From positions 22,577,501 through 22,641,500 of the forward strand of contig NC_088303.1 in assembly GCF_032854445.1 (NCBI RefSeq): a DNA stretch of 64,000 nt, read 5' to 3'. The stretch comes from Liolophura sinensis (lineage: Eukaryota; Mollusca; Polyplacophora; Chitonida; Chitonidae). Below the pieces are notes generated by a model. That model did not search any database, was not told the origin of the DNA, and was given only the letters and a program-made list of their open reading frames with translations. Positions 1 to 12,012 of the stretch are shown here, piece by piece; position 1 is the first letter of the stretch, and the number at the start of each line of letters is the position of its first letter. The translations under genes were made by a program, and so were the position numbers.

Positions 1-3000
1 TTAATGAAAAATGATTAAATTTTTGAGTTGCTGTCTCAAAAATGTAGACACCTTGCCAAAAGAAACTCTCTTGTGCTGGATATTAGCTGGCCCTGTGACA
101 TGATAATAGTTTCGCTTTCAAATCATATTTTGCACTAACAAAAATTCTTGATGCAAAGTGTTTTGTAGGCCTATTTAATAGATTATGTTTTACAAATAAT
201 GCATAGTGTATATATTATCACTTGGGATTTTTTTTGCATGCAACTTTGTAAGCTTTAACTGTCATTAACACATTCAACAAGAACAACATGGTATTTCAGC
301 ATGGACGTGAGAAGGTTTACAAGGATTTTATCTAGAATTGTAACACACATTTTGCTTTGTTGTCTTAATTTTTGCAACACTGTAGCATGTCGATGGTCCT
401 TTCTTTTGTGTTTTGGGGCTACAACCCTTTGGTAAAACTCAACAGAAATCTGAGAAAACTGGTGTGGTTTCACCTGGCAATGTGTGCAACTCTTACACAG
501 TCACTCTTGCCGGTCACATTTATTTCCAGACAATGTACGAGTCAATAATACAGGAATTGTCTTTCAAACTGCAAAGACGTGCTAGTTTGTGGATGCCAAC
601 ATCATGAAATAATGCAGTCTCTTGTTGGAAATAAATTATTGCTTTCTAAATATATGAGTACTGGATATTATACAGAGATAGATACATCTGAAGGTCAGGT
701 GCAAATGATAACATATGGGAACGTTTCCCATTTGCAACCGTTACAAGACTTGCCATGATAGTATGGCAGAAAGAGAAAAAAGCTTGAAAGTTAAATGATT
801 CGGATATAGTACAGTTTTATTACAGGGACTCTGGGAACTGATAATTAAGCCCTAATTATTTGTTTGACATGTTGTTTGCATATATCAAGTATCATGAGGC
901 TCAGTAGAAGTGCAGAAGATCTTTTGTTCTTCACAAACCCTGGTAAATCTTTATTTTAAAGCTAATTTTTGATTTCAATTTCCTTAAAATTTTAAAAATG
1001 AAAACCTTTTAGAGCTCGAACATAACTGATTATACTTGCAAAGATAAACAGCAAACTGATAATCAATGGATCATGGCAGGGTTTTTGTTTAGGAGTTTGA
1101 AGTTTAACAGAGATGCTGTCGACAGGTGTTTGCCTTTCAATCACCAGGACTCACCAGGTTCAAACCGGGCCTTAAATTTCTGAAACAGAGAACCCCTCCA
1201 TTGTTGTGTTCGATAATGCTCATGTCACGTCTACAAATTCTAACATTTTTGCAAGACCGCTAGCCTTCCACCAGTATGGTGTGCATTTCTGTACGTCACA
1301 TACAACATGTCAGGGCTGTGGTATTCCCCCAACACTCCTCTTTTCTACATTTATAATACTGATCCCTATGATATACCTATAAGTGAAAAATTCTTGAGGA
1401 AGGCATTTATCAAGCAAATAAGCTGCCCTAATTCTTCAACGTTCTCAACCAACTCTGCAAGCAATATTTTGAAACATTCGTAGAGAACTATGGGGTGTAA
1501 ATCATTTGTACAGTTTTATCAAGCTTGCATCTTTAATGACACAAACAAATCCCTTTTAATGTCATTTTCATAATATTTGTTTGCATAATTTCCACTGGAT
1601 AAAGTGCTTTAGTGGTTGAGTTGGTTGAAGATTCACAGTAACGGGTATGTACATGTCCTTGTACATGAACATAGAAGAAACAGGTGAATGGTGTTTATTG
1701 CTTTGAACAAATTCATGTTATTCTGGCACTGTTTAGACAGGAATATGACCTTGAGGGACAGCGTTTATCAGATCTTATTTGGCTACAATGGCTACAGTGG
1801 CCATATAACTTACACCAAACAATTCGTGAGCGGTGAAGCATGTCGATCTGCATCATTTCACACTGTGCTTTTTCCTCAAGATCTCAATGGTCACGATGAC
1901 TCTTGTCATGAGGTGACAAAACATGTTTACAAATCCTCTTTCGTGGTGAAAGTTCTTGCAATGGAGGTGGAAATAAATCTCTTCATTTTTCAGAAAATGA
2001 TTATCCGTGCCATAAACACAAGTCAATTAACCACACTGGATGAACACAACTGCAGCTGATTGTTTCAGAAGCGTTATTCAGGAAGAAGGTACTTCAGAAG
2101 AAAATGAATGTTTTAAGAATGCTTCTATTTAATTTTTACTTTATTTTAAAGAAAAGACATTTTTGAGTAATCTTTGTATGAGTATAAATTCAAATTATGA
2201 GGAGGTAGAGTCAACTCGATGTTTGTACCCCTAAAGATTTTCATTCTGAAGCAAAAATAGGAGAAATACACATGTTGACTTGAACTTCACTTTAAAACTC
2301 TGCATAAAGCCAAGAATAATCATTAGTGTGGTACGAGAAAGTGTAATACAATTAGATGCATGATTAGGTGAATTCATCCAATGTGCATATATTTTATACA
2401 GGCTGAAGACAAATTGTCAATAGATATTCTTTTATTAACGAGATAGGCAAGTCACATATTAAATTGGACATATATTTTTCCTTTTTTTTTTTTAAGAGAA
2501 CATTTCTTGAAAATTAAGTTCTGGTTTTTCAATTTTGACCCAAGAACTTGAACCATAAAATGCCAATTTAACAGCTTGAATCTTTAACCTTACACGCAGG
2601 GATATATGATATACATACATTAATTAATACAGTTGACATTTGTGTCGGTTTGAAGTCTCCTTCACACACTATGTTTCACTTTACCCGTGTCATTTTAACC
2701 TGATCTGTTAGGAATAAAACAGGTATTCAGGGCTACATTTTGAAATTAGACACGAAAAAGAAAATACAAAAAAGGAAAATTATTGGAGTGACAAATCAGG
2801 CATGTTGAAAAAAAAAAGATGGATTTCAGATTTATAATAAAGTGTCTTCAAGGTTCCCTTTTCAGGTGTGGTCAGATTATAAACGTGATTATGCATAATA
2901 AGTGGTTGTACCACACACATCTGTTTGAGAAAGTCTTGCACAAATGAGCATTCAATCCATATTTACATGTACCACAGATTAAGGCCTTCTGCTTGGCCTA

Positions 3001-3277
3001 GCTGTTAATAGTCCATACATTTGCACTGGAGCACACTACTTCTCAGCTTTAACTGTATAAGTATAACTTTATAAAAGTTTAACTTTAAGTATATTCCACT
3101 GGTAAGTCAGTTGTAACAGTCCACGTGTTTACAGATATATTTGTCCTGTGCATAAGCCTCCATCACAGCAAATATCTTGGTTTCGACTGTCATTTGGGAA
3201 CAGTGATTCCATGAATCCATTTACCTTCTGGTACTCTGTAAGGCACAGTTTACCATTCATTAAAGCATTGTCCGCTC
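1..3277. other. Left non-coding flank
   Basis: AT-rich, with no recognisable exon. It holds a MITE-like copy (1424-1641) and presumably the 3' UTR of the LRR gene next to 3278. Minus-strand AATAAA candidates lie at 2431-2436 and 2140-2145. The longest open frames (for example 1688-2059) show no domain or codon signature. Confidence 0.6.
1424..1641. mobile_element. MITE family M1, copy 1
   Basis: A roughly 215-bp element whose ends are inverted: CCCTAATTCTTCAAC on the left and GGTTGAAGATT on the right. No coding capacity. Confidence 0.7.
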
Positions 3278-5437
3278 TTAGGTTACCTTCTTCTGTGCCT
3301 GCTCCCTCCACCGGGCAATTTGTTCAGCTTTTTTGTGTGGGTGCCTGATGTTCAGATTTTTGTAGTTGGCTGTTTTTTTGCCGGTTTTGCGCAGTCTTAA
3401 CCTGTGGCGCCGACGGTTGTTCCTGCGGCGCTGATACTTTCTCCGCCTAACAACTGGCCATTTTTTGGCACCATTGGTTCCGGGAGCCACAGTGGAAAGT
3501 CTGTAGCGCCTACGTTTGCCTTTGTAGCGCCTGTAGAATGGGTTGTAGGGTCGCCGTCCCTGCCTGGCTGTGCTTGTGCGTTCCAGCTCTGTGGTCATCT
3601 GGGCTTCAGTGGTGGTAGGTTCAGGTGTTGTTGTTGTTGTTGTGGTAGTTGTAGGGGCTGTGGTTGTTGCCTCTGTTGTGGTTGTGGCCTCAGTTGTTGT
3701 TTTGGCCTCAGTTGTTGTTTTTCTGTCATCAGTGTCTCTAGTACCAGAGTTCTGCTCGTTCAGAGCACCTGGGGTGTCTTGCTGTTCTTCCTCCTGCACT
3801 GGTTCTATGAAATCTCGGTCTGCCACTTCCCAGACTTTCTGACCCTTGAGGTTGGCTGGGCTCTCACATGTCACCGGCTTGTCCTTGGAGAAGGTCACAT
3901 CTGCTGAGAGCATCCAGTTTTTTAGCCACCTGAGACTTGTGTCACACATCCATGGATTGTCATCCAGGAGGAGCTCTTGCACATTTGGGACCAGCTCACG
4001 GATCTCTGGGGGCAGGGCACTAAGGTCACAGTACATCAGGTTCACCTTGGACGCTTTGGTCAGCGAGTGTAACGGCTTTTTCTGCAGCATCTTCATGATG
4101 CCTTTAGCCAGACCAGGGCTGTTGACCAGCTCGATGGTCTCCAGGTTAGGCATGGCATCCAGGAAGTTGTCTCCAATGTCTGTCATGGTAGACATGACAT
4201 GGGACAGTCCCAGCTTGGTCACGTTCTGGAGGTCTTTGAATGTTCCCACTGGTATGGTCTCAAGCATGTTGTTGGAAAGGTCTAGGTAGTTGAGGTTGGG
4301 AAGGTCACTGAAGGTTCCGGGTTTTAGCTCCTTTACCCGATTCACCTTCAAGTCCAAAACCTTCAGATTCTGCATGTTGTTGAAAGCTCCAGCTGGAATC
4401 ATCTCAATACGATTCATTTCCATGGATAAATACTCCAGCTGAGAATCATTCTTGAACATGGTTTCTTCCATTTCCTGAATAAGGTTGTTGTCCATGTAGA
4501 GTTTGGTTAGACTGGAGGGCAAGCCACGAGGGATGTACACCATCTTGTTGTGGCTCAGCCAAAGCTCCTTTAGGTGCTCCAGTCCACGGAACGTACGATA
4601 CAAAACATTTGTGATCTGATTGTTGTCTAGCGCCAGTAACTGTAACCTTGTAATGTTGCGGATGTCAGATTCGTCAACAATGATGATCTTGTTTTTGCTG
4701 AGACGAAGGTCACTAAGCGTTGAGGGTAAGACATGAGGCACCTTTGTCAAGCTGCAGTTTGTGAAGTCAACCAATTGAAGGCGAGTGTTTGTAAAGTTCA
4801 AGCCCATTAACTCGGGTCCTAGCGGGTTATTTTGAATGAACAGGTAACGCAACCCTGAGATGTTCTTGAAGGCATCTCCATGGACTTGACTAATCTCATT
4901 GTTGCTCAAATCAAGCTGCTTAATTTTGGATGTCAATCTCAAGTCTTCATTCGTCAGTTGTTTCAGGTTGTTATAACCCAGGTTGAGAGAGCCCAAGTTT
5001 GGAGTGTGGTGTAACACCCCAGTTAACGTCTGTAAGGAGTTATAGGCCATGGACAGTGTCATGAGGTCACTCAAACCTTTAAATGTGTCTCTGTCAAGGT
5101 AGCGAAGGTGGTTTTGACTGACGTCTAGCGACATGAGATGTGGCGTGTGCAGGAACGTCCCAGGGGGAATGTCGTCTATAGAGTTCCTCGCCAGACTCAA
5201 TATCTGCAGATTGTCCAGGCCTTGGAAGGCATCGTTCGGAACATTTTTGATGGAATTATCATCCAGACGTAGAACTGTGAGCGTGCTGGGGAAGTTATAT
5301 GGAATATACTTCAGATTCCGTCCACTACAGTCTGCGACTTGTGCTGAACACTGACATTTCTCAGGGCAGGAGAGGACAGTGTTGATGAAACATAAGACCA
5401 GCAAAGCTAGTACACCCAGAGTGACTGTACAGCACAT
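3278..5437 (-). CDS. Secreted leucine-rich-repeat protein with mucin-like stretch and basic tail (719 aa, single exon)
   Basis: The uninterrupted frame starts at the ATG complementary to 5435-5437 and opens with a hydrophobic signal peptide (about residues 1-23). A Cys-rich LRR N-cap (CPEKCQCSAQVADC) follows, then roughly 18 leucine-rich repeats of the LxxLxLxxNxL type. Some are short 21-residue repeats ending in LPS, as in small leucine-rich proteoglycans and chondroadherin. A C-cap begins at DNPWMCDTSLRWLKNWM. After it come a Thr/Glu-rich mucin-like segment (about 574-620, likely O-glycosylated) and a tail (about 625-719) in which about 37 of 95 residues are Arg or Lys. No transmembrane helix is visible, so secretion to the extracellular matrix is inferred. 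The basic tail could bind glycosaminoglycan or another polyanion; that is speculation. LRR with caps is certain; orthology is not, and I give no symbol. It is divergent to the ACAP gene on its right. Confidence 0.9.
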   Translation of the reverse strand: MCCTVTLGVLALLVLCFINTVLSCPEKCQCSAQVADCSGRNLKYIPYNFPSTLTVLRLDDNSIKNVPNDAFQGLDNLQILSLARNSIDDIPPGTFLHTPHLMSLDVSQNHLRYLDRDTFKGLSDLMTLSMAYNSLQTLTGVLHHTPNLGSLNLGYNNLKQLTNEDLRLTSKIKQLDLSNNEISQVHGDAFKNISGLRYLFIQNNPLGPELMGLNFTNTRLQLVDFTNCSLTKVPHVLPSTLSDLRLSKNKIIIVDESDIRNITRLQLLALDNNQITNVLYRTFRGLEHLKELWLSHNKMVYIPRGLPSSLTKLYMDNNLIQEMEETMFKNDSQLEYLSMEMNRIEMIPAGAFNNMQNLKVLDLKVNRVKELKPGTFSDLPNLNYLDLSNNMLETIPVGTFKDLQNVTKLGLSHVMSTMTDIGDNFLDAMPNLETIELVNSPGLAKGIMKMLQKKPLHSLTKASKVNLMYCDLSALPPEIRELVPNVQELLLDDNPWMCDTSLRWLKNWMLSADVTFSKDKPVTCESPANLKGQKVWEVADRDFIEPVQEEEQQDTPGALNEQNSGTRDTDDRKTTTEAKTTTEATTTTEATTTAPTTTTTTTTTPEPTTTEAQMTTELERTSTARQGRRPYNPFYRRYKGKRRRYRLSTVAPGTNGAKKWPVVRRRKYQRRRNNRRRHRLRLRKTGKKTANYKNLNIRHPHKKAEQIARWREQAQKKVT
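3631..3730 (-). repeat. In-frame trinucleotide-rich repeat coding poly-Thr/Glu-Ala
   Basis: On the plus strand this reads as runs of GTT, GTG and GCC triplets. On the coding strand it gives ACA/ACC/ACT Thr runs interspersed with GAG-GCC. It encodes the mucin-like part of the LRR protein and is likely length-variable between alleles. Confidence 0.8.
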
Positions 5438-6003
5438 TGTCTTTGTCGTTGTTGTTACGGCTTTGACGTCCGACTTTCTGTTTCAATGCTACACAAACTT
5501 CTGTCTCACACAGAAACACAGAGCTTATCCATGGTGCAGCTTGATCCTCTGAACACTGCCTGCTCTTGTTGACTGTACCAAAACAGTGGAGCACTGGGAG
5601 TTGTTTATAGAAACTGTCCAGTTTAATTTTAGTCACTGACTGCAGAAGAATAGGTGTTGTTACTTCTCTTTGGTGTGGGGGTGCAGGGCTTATCTCCTCC
5701 GGGTCACAAGTCTTCAAGTTCCTGACCACCTGTACAAAAGGCTTGTCTGGGCTGGTGGGAATAGTGGGTGTTCAATGTCTCCACACAATCAGCTTATTAC
5801 ACAATGGGTCATTGTGGAACTTTGCCAAGTGTTGTCCACTGAGCTGCTGTGATATGCTGCAGTCACTCCCACACACACACATGCACACTAACTCTCTGTA
5901 GACACCACTGCAAATGTTTTGTGTTTTGTCAGCCAGCCAGTCAGCAGTATGGACTTGTAGTTCTGCATCCAGAGTAACAGTGTGCGCCCCAGCCCTCTGG
6001 CTG

Positions 6004-6020
6004 AGCCTATATATATTTTG
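6004..6020 (-). promoter_or_regulatory. Candidate TATA box for the LRR gene
   Basis: Read on the minus strand this is CCAAAATATATATAGGCT, a good TATA-like match. It lies about 570 bases upstream of the LRR start codon. A start site 25-30 bases downstream would give a 5' leader of about 540 bases. Position and motif are seen; use as a promoter is inference. Confidence 0.25.
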
Positions 6021-6120
6021 GTGTTTTCCTCCTCCAGGCACTGATAGCCTGCAGCAGGTTTCTACTGCTTCAAGCTGATAAGAAGGAGTTATGTTACATG
6101 ACAGGGCACCTTGCCTTTGC

Positions 6121-6188
6121 TCAGCCACCCCCTCCCTCCCCCCTCCTCTCCCCCCTCCTCTCCCCATCCTCTCCCCCTCCCCAGCCCC
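6121..6188. repeat. C/T-rich (minus-strand G/A-rich) low-complexity tract
   Basis: Almost pure pyrimidine on the plus strand, built from repeated CCCCTCCTCTCC-like blocks. On the minus strand it is a run of short G tracts separated by A or GA. It sits just upstream of the TATA-like motif of the LRR gene and could adopt a triplex or G-quadruplex. Confidence 0.7.
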
Positions 6189-6699
6189 TTTTGGGCTGTC
6201 CTCACAGTCCCAAACTCTTGCTGAAGGATGGATGTGTGGGAAGTGGGGTGTAAAGAGTAAAGGAAATGATTTGTGGGGTGAACATGTGTTGATATTTACA
6301 TAGTAATCTGATAGCCCTTTGATAAGGTCACATGGAACTGTTTTATTACCAGAGAAAAGCCTACATGTGCTTGTGCATGTATCTACCATTCCTTATAACT
6401 GTACATATACTGCACACAAACATGTCATTATTATAAATACCAGCAAGCACCTCATTTATTTTAATAAAAACTTGAGACTTGATTGGAGATAAAGGAATTA
6501 AATATTTTTTGATCATGTGATGTTAAAAAAGTTGTTTTACTTATTTCTGTATATCTTGGAGGCTTTAAATGCCCTGATCAGGCTTCAGAGGGACAGTGAC
6601 ACCAGTGGAATCATAAGTAGAGTGCATGTAAAAATGTAATCCTTGGGGTAACAATAATGTTCAATCCCTGAGTTGTTTTATTAATAACAAATTTAAAGG

Positions 6700-6969
6700 A
6701 GGGGCCTCTCTGGTCTAGTGATGATAGTGTGCCAGCAGCACAATGGGCCAGTGGCCTCTCACCAATGCAGTTACTCTGAGTTCGAGTCCAGCTCATGCTG
6801 ACTTCCTCTATGGTGATATGTGGGAAGGTCTGTCAGCAACATGCGGATGGTCTTGTGTTTCCCTTGGACTCTTTCCCCCTTTTGCCTCCCACCGTAATGC
6901 TGCCTCCATCGTATAGATGAAATATTCTTGAGAGTGGTGTAAAACATCAATCAAAGAAGAGATAAATAT
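6700..6969 (+). mobile_element. SINE family S1 copy, diverged
   Basis: Shares head (CTCTCACCAATGCAGT), body (GGGAAGGTCTGTCAGCAAC) and 3' end (GAAATATTCTTGAG) with the 10029 copy. Flanked by TTTAAAGGA/ATTAAAGGA, a probable eroded target duplication. Confidence 0.85.
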
Positions 6970-7215
6970 AATTAAAGGAATCAAACCCAGGTCGAGTCAT
7001 ACCAAAGATTTTAAAAATGGTATTTGTTACTGCTTCTCTTGGCCTGCAGCACTGAATGCTGCCTCCACTGAAGTATCATGCCGAAGACACCAGGCATGAC
7101 ACCCCACCCAGTCACATTATACTGACACCAGGTCAGCCAGTCTTTGTTTCCATGCTCCAACCTTAGTGCTGAGCACCAAGAGAGGTAGCAACGAAGTACC
7201 ACAAGGAGACACAAT
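6970..7215. mobile_element. SINE family S2, two pieces in opposite orientation
   Basis: The first ~60 bases (GGAATCAAACCCAGGTCGAG) match the S2 head region in plus orientation. The rest (CCAGTCACATTATACTGACA) matches the S2 body in minus orientation. Confidence 0.55.
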
Positions 7216-7548
7216 ATTTGTATACACACCTAATGATTCCTCATATGACTGAAAAATAGTTAAGTATGGCACAAAAAACTCATAGTCATGTGTTTTGCTG
7301 GTATAGCGTTCTTCAGTCACTTCCTCATGCCTCAGTCTGTGAAGAGGAAACCTGTGCAATATCTGATATTGTTTTACGTGTTACGTTTGTTTTTCTGGAA
7401 ATGTAGTTAGCAGGATTTTCATTCAACCTGTATAGTCAAGCATATAAAATATGCAGAAACACTTGATATCTTTGCTGTCATTAATTACTAACTAGTAAAA
7501 GTCCAACTGATGCTGACTGTGACAGTCTACCAGTGCACACAAGCTTCT

Positions 7549-7769
7549 GGCCCTGGGATCACGAAGCAATCTTTGACTTAAAACAAAAATTTAATCATTA
7601 AATTTGGTGTGTTCCTTTCCCTGATTTTAGGTAAAATTTGTCGTAAATAGAAATTGCTCAGAATTTATGTTGTCAAGCAATATATTGACCTTGTAACGTC
7701 AGAAATAACCAATTTAAGCTGATTTGAAAATCGGACTAAAGTCTAAAATCGCTTGGTGATCTCGGGGCC
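7549..7769. mobile_element. MITE with GGCCC-type inverted ends
   Basis: Left end GGCCCTGGGATCACGAAGCA pairs with right end CGCTTGGTGATCTCGGGGCC as imperfect inverted repeats. About 220 bp, no coding capacity. Confidence 0.8.
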
Positions 7770-10028
7770 TGGTGTCAGAGCTTCCTGTGCGGGTCTGCTT
7801 TTCTTTATGGTGCACTAGCTGTCAGGTCTGCGTTATGTCAGGACGCGCTGTACACCTTAACTCTGGCTGGCTGTTTTGTTCTCCAGCAGAACAGTTCCTC
7901 TGCTGCACAGTCTCGCTGTATACAAATAATGAAGCAGCGTCTACATGTACACACGGCTTGCACAGGGTACGGCCATCCACTCACGTACATGCTAATTTCC
8001 CCTCTTGTGTGTAGATCTTCATAGTACATGTATATAGCCGTGTTATTATGCTGTGATGAACAATACAGTTTTATGTCCCTAATAAATGTTGAATTGAATG
8101 CGTTTATACCAGTAATTCTGGGGTGCCCAGTGCAAAGCAAAATACCTGCTTTTGTAAAGGAGCCATGTACATGCTTGGGTGACCAGGGTTGGTTTACTGA
8201 TGAAGAGGGCTTCTGTGACTCTGGAGCTAATGCATTTTCATAGCTAAATAAATGTTGTGATGAGACACTTTGCTCATGTAAATCCAAATTCAGTGGTGAA
8301 TATTTTGATGCTAATCCCCCCTCCCCTCGCCTGGGCTGCAGTCAGTTCTTTTCAATATATCAGGCAAAACAGTCTTTTCTTTCAAATTGCAATGGAAAGT
8401 CTCTCTTCTTAGTTCAGTTACATCATAATCAGCTGTTGAAATTTCTTAAATTAAGAAAATAAGGCATATTAGATATTAAGCTAACAAACGAACTGATTCA
8501 ACATTAATTGTTTCATGTTCTTGTCGCTCAGACTATATACATGTAAGTGTTTGGATCTTGGCACTTAGTTTGATCAGAAGGGCAGAGGTCTCTCTTAAAG
8601 TTGTAGCAGCTTAATTCAAGAACTTCATTCGTCTGTTTTCTACGCTCAGTATCATTTACAATAATCACTAAAAAATATGTGTTTTAATTCAAATTCTAAA
8701 ATCTGCATAAAGCAATATCCACAAAAAATTCGTTTGTAAGATTGGGAAATTTGTACACCTACATGTACATATTAAAAACGTGTTTGACTTCATCTTTTTT
8801 GACTTTTGCTTGCCAGCCACATGTGAACCTAGCTTGTGTTGTATACTGGTTTGGTATTTCCTAAAGCCGTAGTAGGTGTAATGTACCTAATCTGGAACAG
8901 CTGTAACCTACAAAACACAACATGTGCTCTGCTTGTAGAGCCCATGCAATTCTCTGATACAGGATATGACTTTTATATTAAAGAGGAAGTCTGCTGCTGG
9001 GTATTTTGTAGGGGAATAATTTGTGCCCAAGTAATAAAGTTGATCAAGGAAAGCCCTTCTTCACGGGCCAGATCTCAGTTGACTGAAATTAAATCTGTGT
9101 ACAACATTTTTCAGCAAAAAAAAAAAAAATGCAACAGATTGTGCTGTTGATCGCACAGTAAACACGTAGTGGTGTTGAAATCAAGGTTGTACCTCACCAC
9201 AGTGTAAGCTTGTCTCTAATGTGGGAGCATTAGAGTTCAAGTCCAGATTGGGTCTTGCTGATAAAGCCTTCAGAGTTTGCAAGCTTTGCACTGTCTCAGT
9301 GCACACATTCAGCATAGTTGTTAAAGCAGTGCACTGAATCTGACAGAAGGATCCTTTAGGTGTCTTCCACACACATGGTTTTGCAAAAGGCACAGCACTG
9401 AAAACAGTTTAGAGTTACATGCATGTGTCAATAAATTACAGTGAACAAATTATTGTTAGTTTTTGTTGGTTTGTCATATGTTTCTCATCAGCTACACAGG
9501 TCATGTTTTTGTACAAATCTCCCCAGTACAGTCTGAGGTTAAGGTGTATATGTAACCAGGCAGCTGTCAGGCAATAAAATAATCAGTCTTGTTGATGTAA
9601 ATTTACCAAACAGTTATAAAAACATCCCTGTTGTAAATGCTAAAGTGTTGGGTTTTTTTTTCTTTAGCCTAAATACATGTATCTAAATTTCTAGATAAAA
9701 AAAAAATTTCTGACTGGCAGAATTGTGGCCCACATTAGCATACAGTTGTTTGCATTTACCCCTTCACTTTCACATTTTGAAAATTTTGGATACATGTAGT
9801 TTGTGATCATTAGAAAATGAAAATAAATATCATCAGAAATGAAAAAGTGAATTATACTGAGTAAATGTTGAGATGCAATACTGCTGTATCAGAATGTTTT
9901 TATGGATGGCCTGATGATCATAGTGGGCAGGAAACATCTGTGTTATCTTAAACTAATATCCTGTTACACTGGCACAGTTAGCTAGCTACACTTGGCATTG
10001 GGTGATGTGCTGGGATTCAAATGCATGG

Positions 10029-10313
10029 GCGGGGCCTCCGTGGCTCAGTCGGTTAGCGCGCTAACGAAGCGGACCCAGGAGCCTCTCACCAATGCGGTCG
10101 CTGTGAGTTCAAGTCCATCTCATGCTGGCTTCCTCTCCGGCCGTAAGTGGGAAGGTCTGTCAGCAACCTGCGGATGGTCGTGGGTGGAAACCGGGCAGAG
10201 CCCGGGGGAACCCAGGCTGTGCCCGGTTTCCACCCACCATAATGCTGGCCGCCGTCGTAAAAGTGAAATATTCTTGAGTACGGCGTAAAACACCAATCAA
10301 ATAAATAAATAAA
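10029..10313 (+). mobile_element. SINE family S1, full-length copy with 12-bp target duplication
   Basis: The tRNA-like head has an A box (TGGCTCAGTCGG) and a B-box-like GAGTTCAAGTCC. The conserved body (GGTCTGTCAGCAACCTGCGG, AATGCTGGCCGCCGTCGT) is followed by an (AAAT)n tail. TCAAATGCATGG flanks it at 10017-10028 and 10314-10325. Non-coding, mobilised by LINE machinery. Confidence 0.92.
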
Positions 10314-11688
10314 TCAAATGCATGGTAGTGGTATCCACTAACATGTATGAATAACCTATTGTTCCAGGAAATATTTCCCAGCCAGACTGCAGGGATCATG
10401 TGATTACGGCAAGAAATATGTTGGGCAGGGTTTTAGTTTGCTTTCCTACATTGATCATGTCAGTATCAAGTCTGACTCCCCAGTTGCCAATTACTTGTGA
10501 TGCTTACAACATACTCTTCAAGCGATCATAGATACCTACATGTACACCTGTACATGCTCTGGAATTACACATGTTTCAGTTCATAGTTAATTTGAACAAA
10601 GGTCCCTTTCACACTCTCTGGGTGAATAATTAAGTTACTTGCATGTGCATGTATATCAAGATTGATATGAAAATAATTGTACAAGCAAGAAAGGCCAATT
10701 AGTCGTGTATCTTTAGTAATTAATTCACCATCAGGTGTGTTTAACAGCCAAATTACACAGTCTGATTTAAGTGTTGTGAAATGCTGGTATCTGCACTGGC
10801 AGGTACTCTTTTGTTTGCCTTGAGGCTCTAATGATCGATCACTCTTAATACATGTATCTGCACACAGACCTTGGCTGATGATGTTTGTAATGTAGGCCTG
10901 TAAATCTAGATCCTACTAGTATAATTCCATTGCTTTCAGATTACTGCCAGAATGTTTACCAGGTATTTTAAAAGTGTGTTACCCTTAAAATGTAAGTAGT
11001 CTTGAAGACAAAATTCACTAAGAGACACAAGAACTGTATAAGATCAAGAGGTTTAGGGCGGGGGGCCACCACTCATTTCTGCCTGCAAGCATTGTGTGTA
11101 ATTAAGCTATTTCACATAGGAGTTGCTTGGTCTAATTACCCCCAACAGAGTTAGTAAGCCTGAAAACTAGGCTGACCTTTGCCCTCATAAAAATTGGCAT
11201 GGTTTAATAGTGTTTTTTACATGAATATGAAAACATAGTGGCATGCAAATTTACAAGCATGCATACATCACATGTACCATTATGCTGTACCTGGTAATCT
11301 GGTCCCTGGTCGTTTCTATTGCTATACTCACTTCACTTCCCAAGTATGGTTTGCCATAGTAGACAAATGTCCTTTCTCTGGCAATTTGTTGCCACATATT
11401 CAGTTTGAATTTTATATACTTCTTTTTTATTTCAAGGCCATCTTTATGTTAATGCAGTAAAGCCAAAATACAGATTTTCATCATGTATGCATTGCTTGCA
11501 GTCTTGCTGAGCTGTGGCATTAGAACACCTTTGAACAATTCAGGTTTGACCTTTGTCTACAAAAACTACACTGCAGTGATAATATATCCAGGAGGTGTAT
11601 GTAGATTGTCTGCTGATACAGGCCCTATAACTACAGTTGTATATCGTCTTTGGTACTGCTAATCTAGACAGTGTGTGCTGCTTTGCAG

Positions 11689-11787
11689 CCCTCCTCAGCT
11701 GATGATTTTGATGGGGAAAGTCTTAAATATATCAATGTCCATATAATACTGCAATCAAATCCGACTAAACACCAACCTCATCTGCAG
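11689..11787 (+). CDS. ACAP: Candidate additional upstream ACAP exon (33 aa)
   Basis: Bounded by TTTGCAG before and CAG/GTATGT after. It is open for 33 codons and phase 0 at both ends, so it would join directly to the phase-0 exon at 12169. Its peptide contains SSADDFDGESLKYINV, faintly like the SSDDSKLEYNV linker between BAR and PH domains in vertebrate ACAP2. An open 99-base stretch can arise by chance, so this is only a candidate. Confidence 0.3.
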
Positions 11788-11881
11788 GTATGTGCAGAAT
11801 ACACAGAAATAGCCTTAAAAACATCTGCCCCATCTATACCCAGGCTCGCACTACCAGGTGTGGGTTGACTGTAATCTGTAC

Positions 11882-12012
11882 ATTATTTATTTGATTGGTG
11901 TTTTACGCCGTGCTCAAGAATATTTCACTTATACGATGACAGCCAGCATTATGGTGGCAGGAAACCCGGTATAGCCCAAGGGATACCCACGATCAGCCGC
12001 CGGTCAGACTTT
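11882..12012 (-). mobile_element. SINE family S1, 3' fragment
   Basis: Inverted tail and body only (TTTGATTGGTGTTTTACGCC onward). Ends about 155 bases before ACAP exon 12169. Confidence 0.85.

Larger units (their letters stand above)
5438..11688. other. Non-coding region between LRR and ACAP genes
   Basis: Contains the LRR promoter candidates, SINE copies (6700-6969, 10029-10313), a compound SINE (6970-7215) and a MITE (7549-7769). I searched by eye for ACAP BAR-domain exons and found none. Otherwise AT-rich sequence with many ACATGT-type palindromes. Confidence 0.6.

Noticed and set aside
1688-2059. 123-codon open frame on the plus strand
   Set aside because: No domain, no splice partner, no similarity I recognise. 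The length is expected by chance in this much DNA.
3404-4289. Open frames antisense to the LRR gene
   Set aside because: Cys- and Val-rich shadows of the GC-richer coding strand, including the Thr-repeat complement.
5772-6389. 205-codon minus-strand frame
   Set aside because: It runs through the G/A low-complexity tract and reads as Gly/Arg/Glu repeats with no domain. More likely the LRR gene's upstream region.
8836-9150. 104-codon plus-strand frame, considered as an ACAP BAR exon
   Set aside because: No BAR-like heptads or conserved residues, and no matching splice sites.
10029-10110. tRNA-like head with A and B boxes as a real tRNA gene
   Set aside because: No cloverleaf could be completed, and the same head recurs joined to the same SINE body with target-site duplications.
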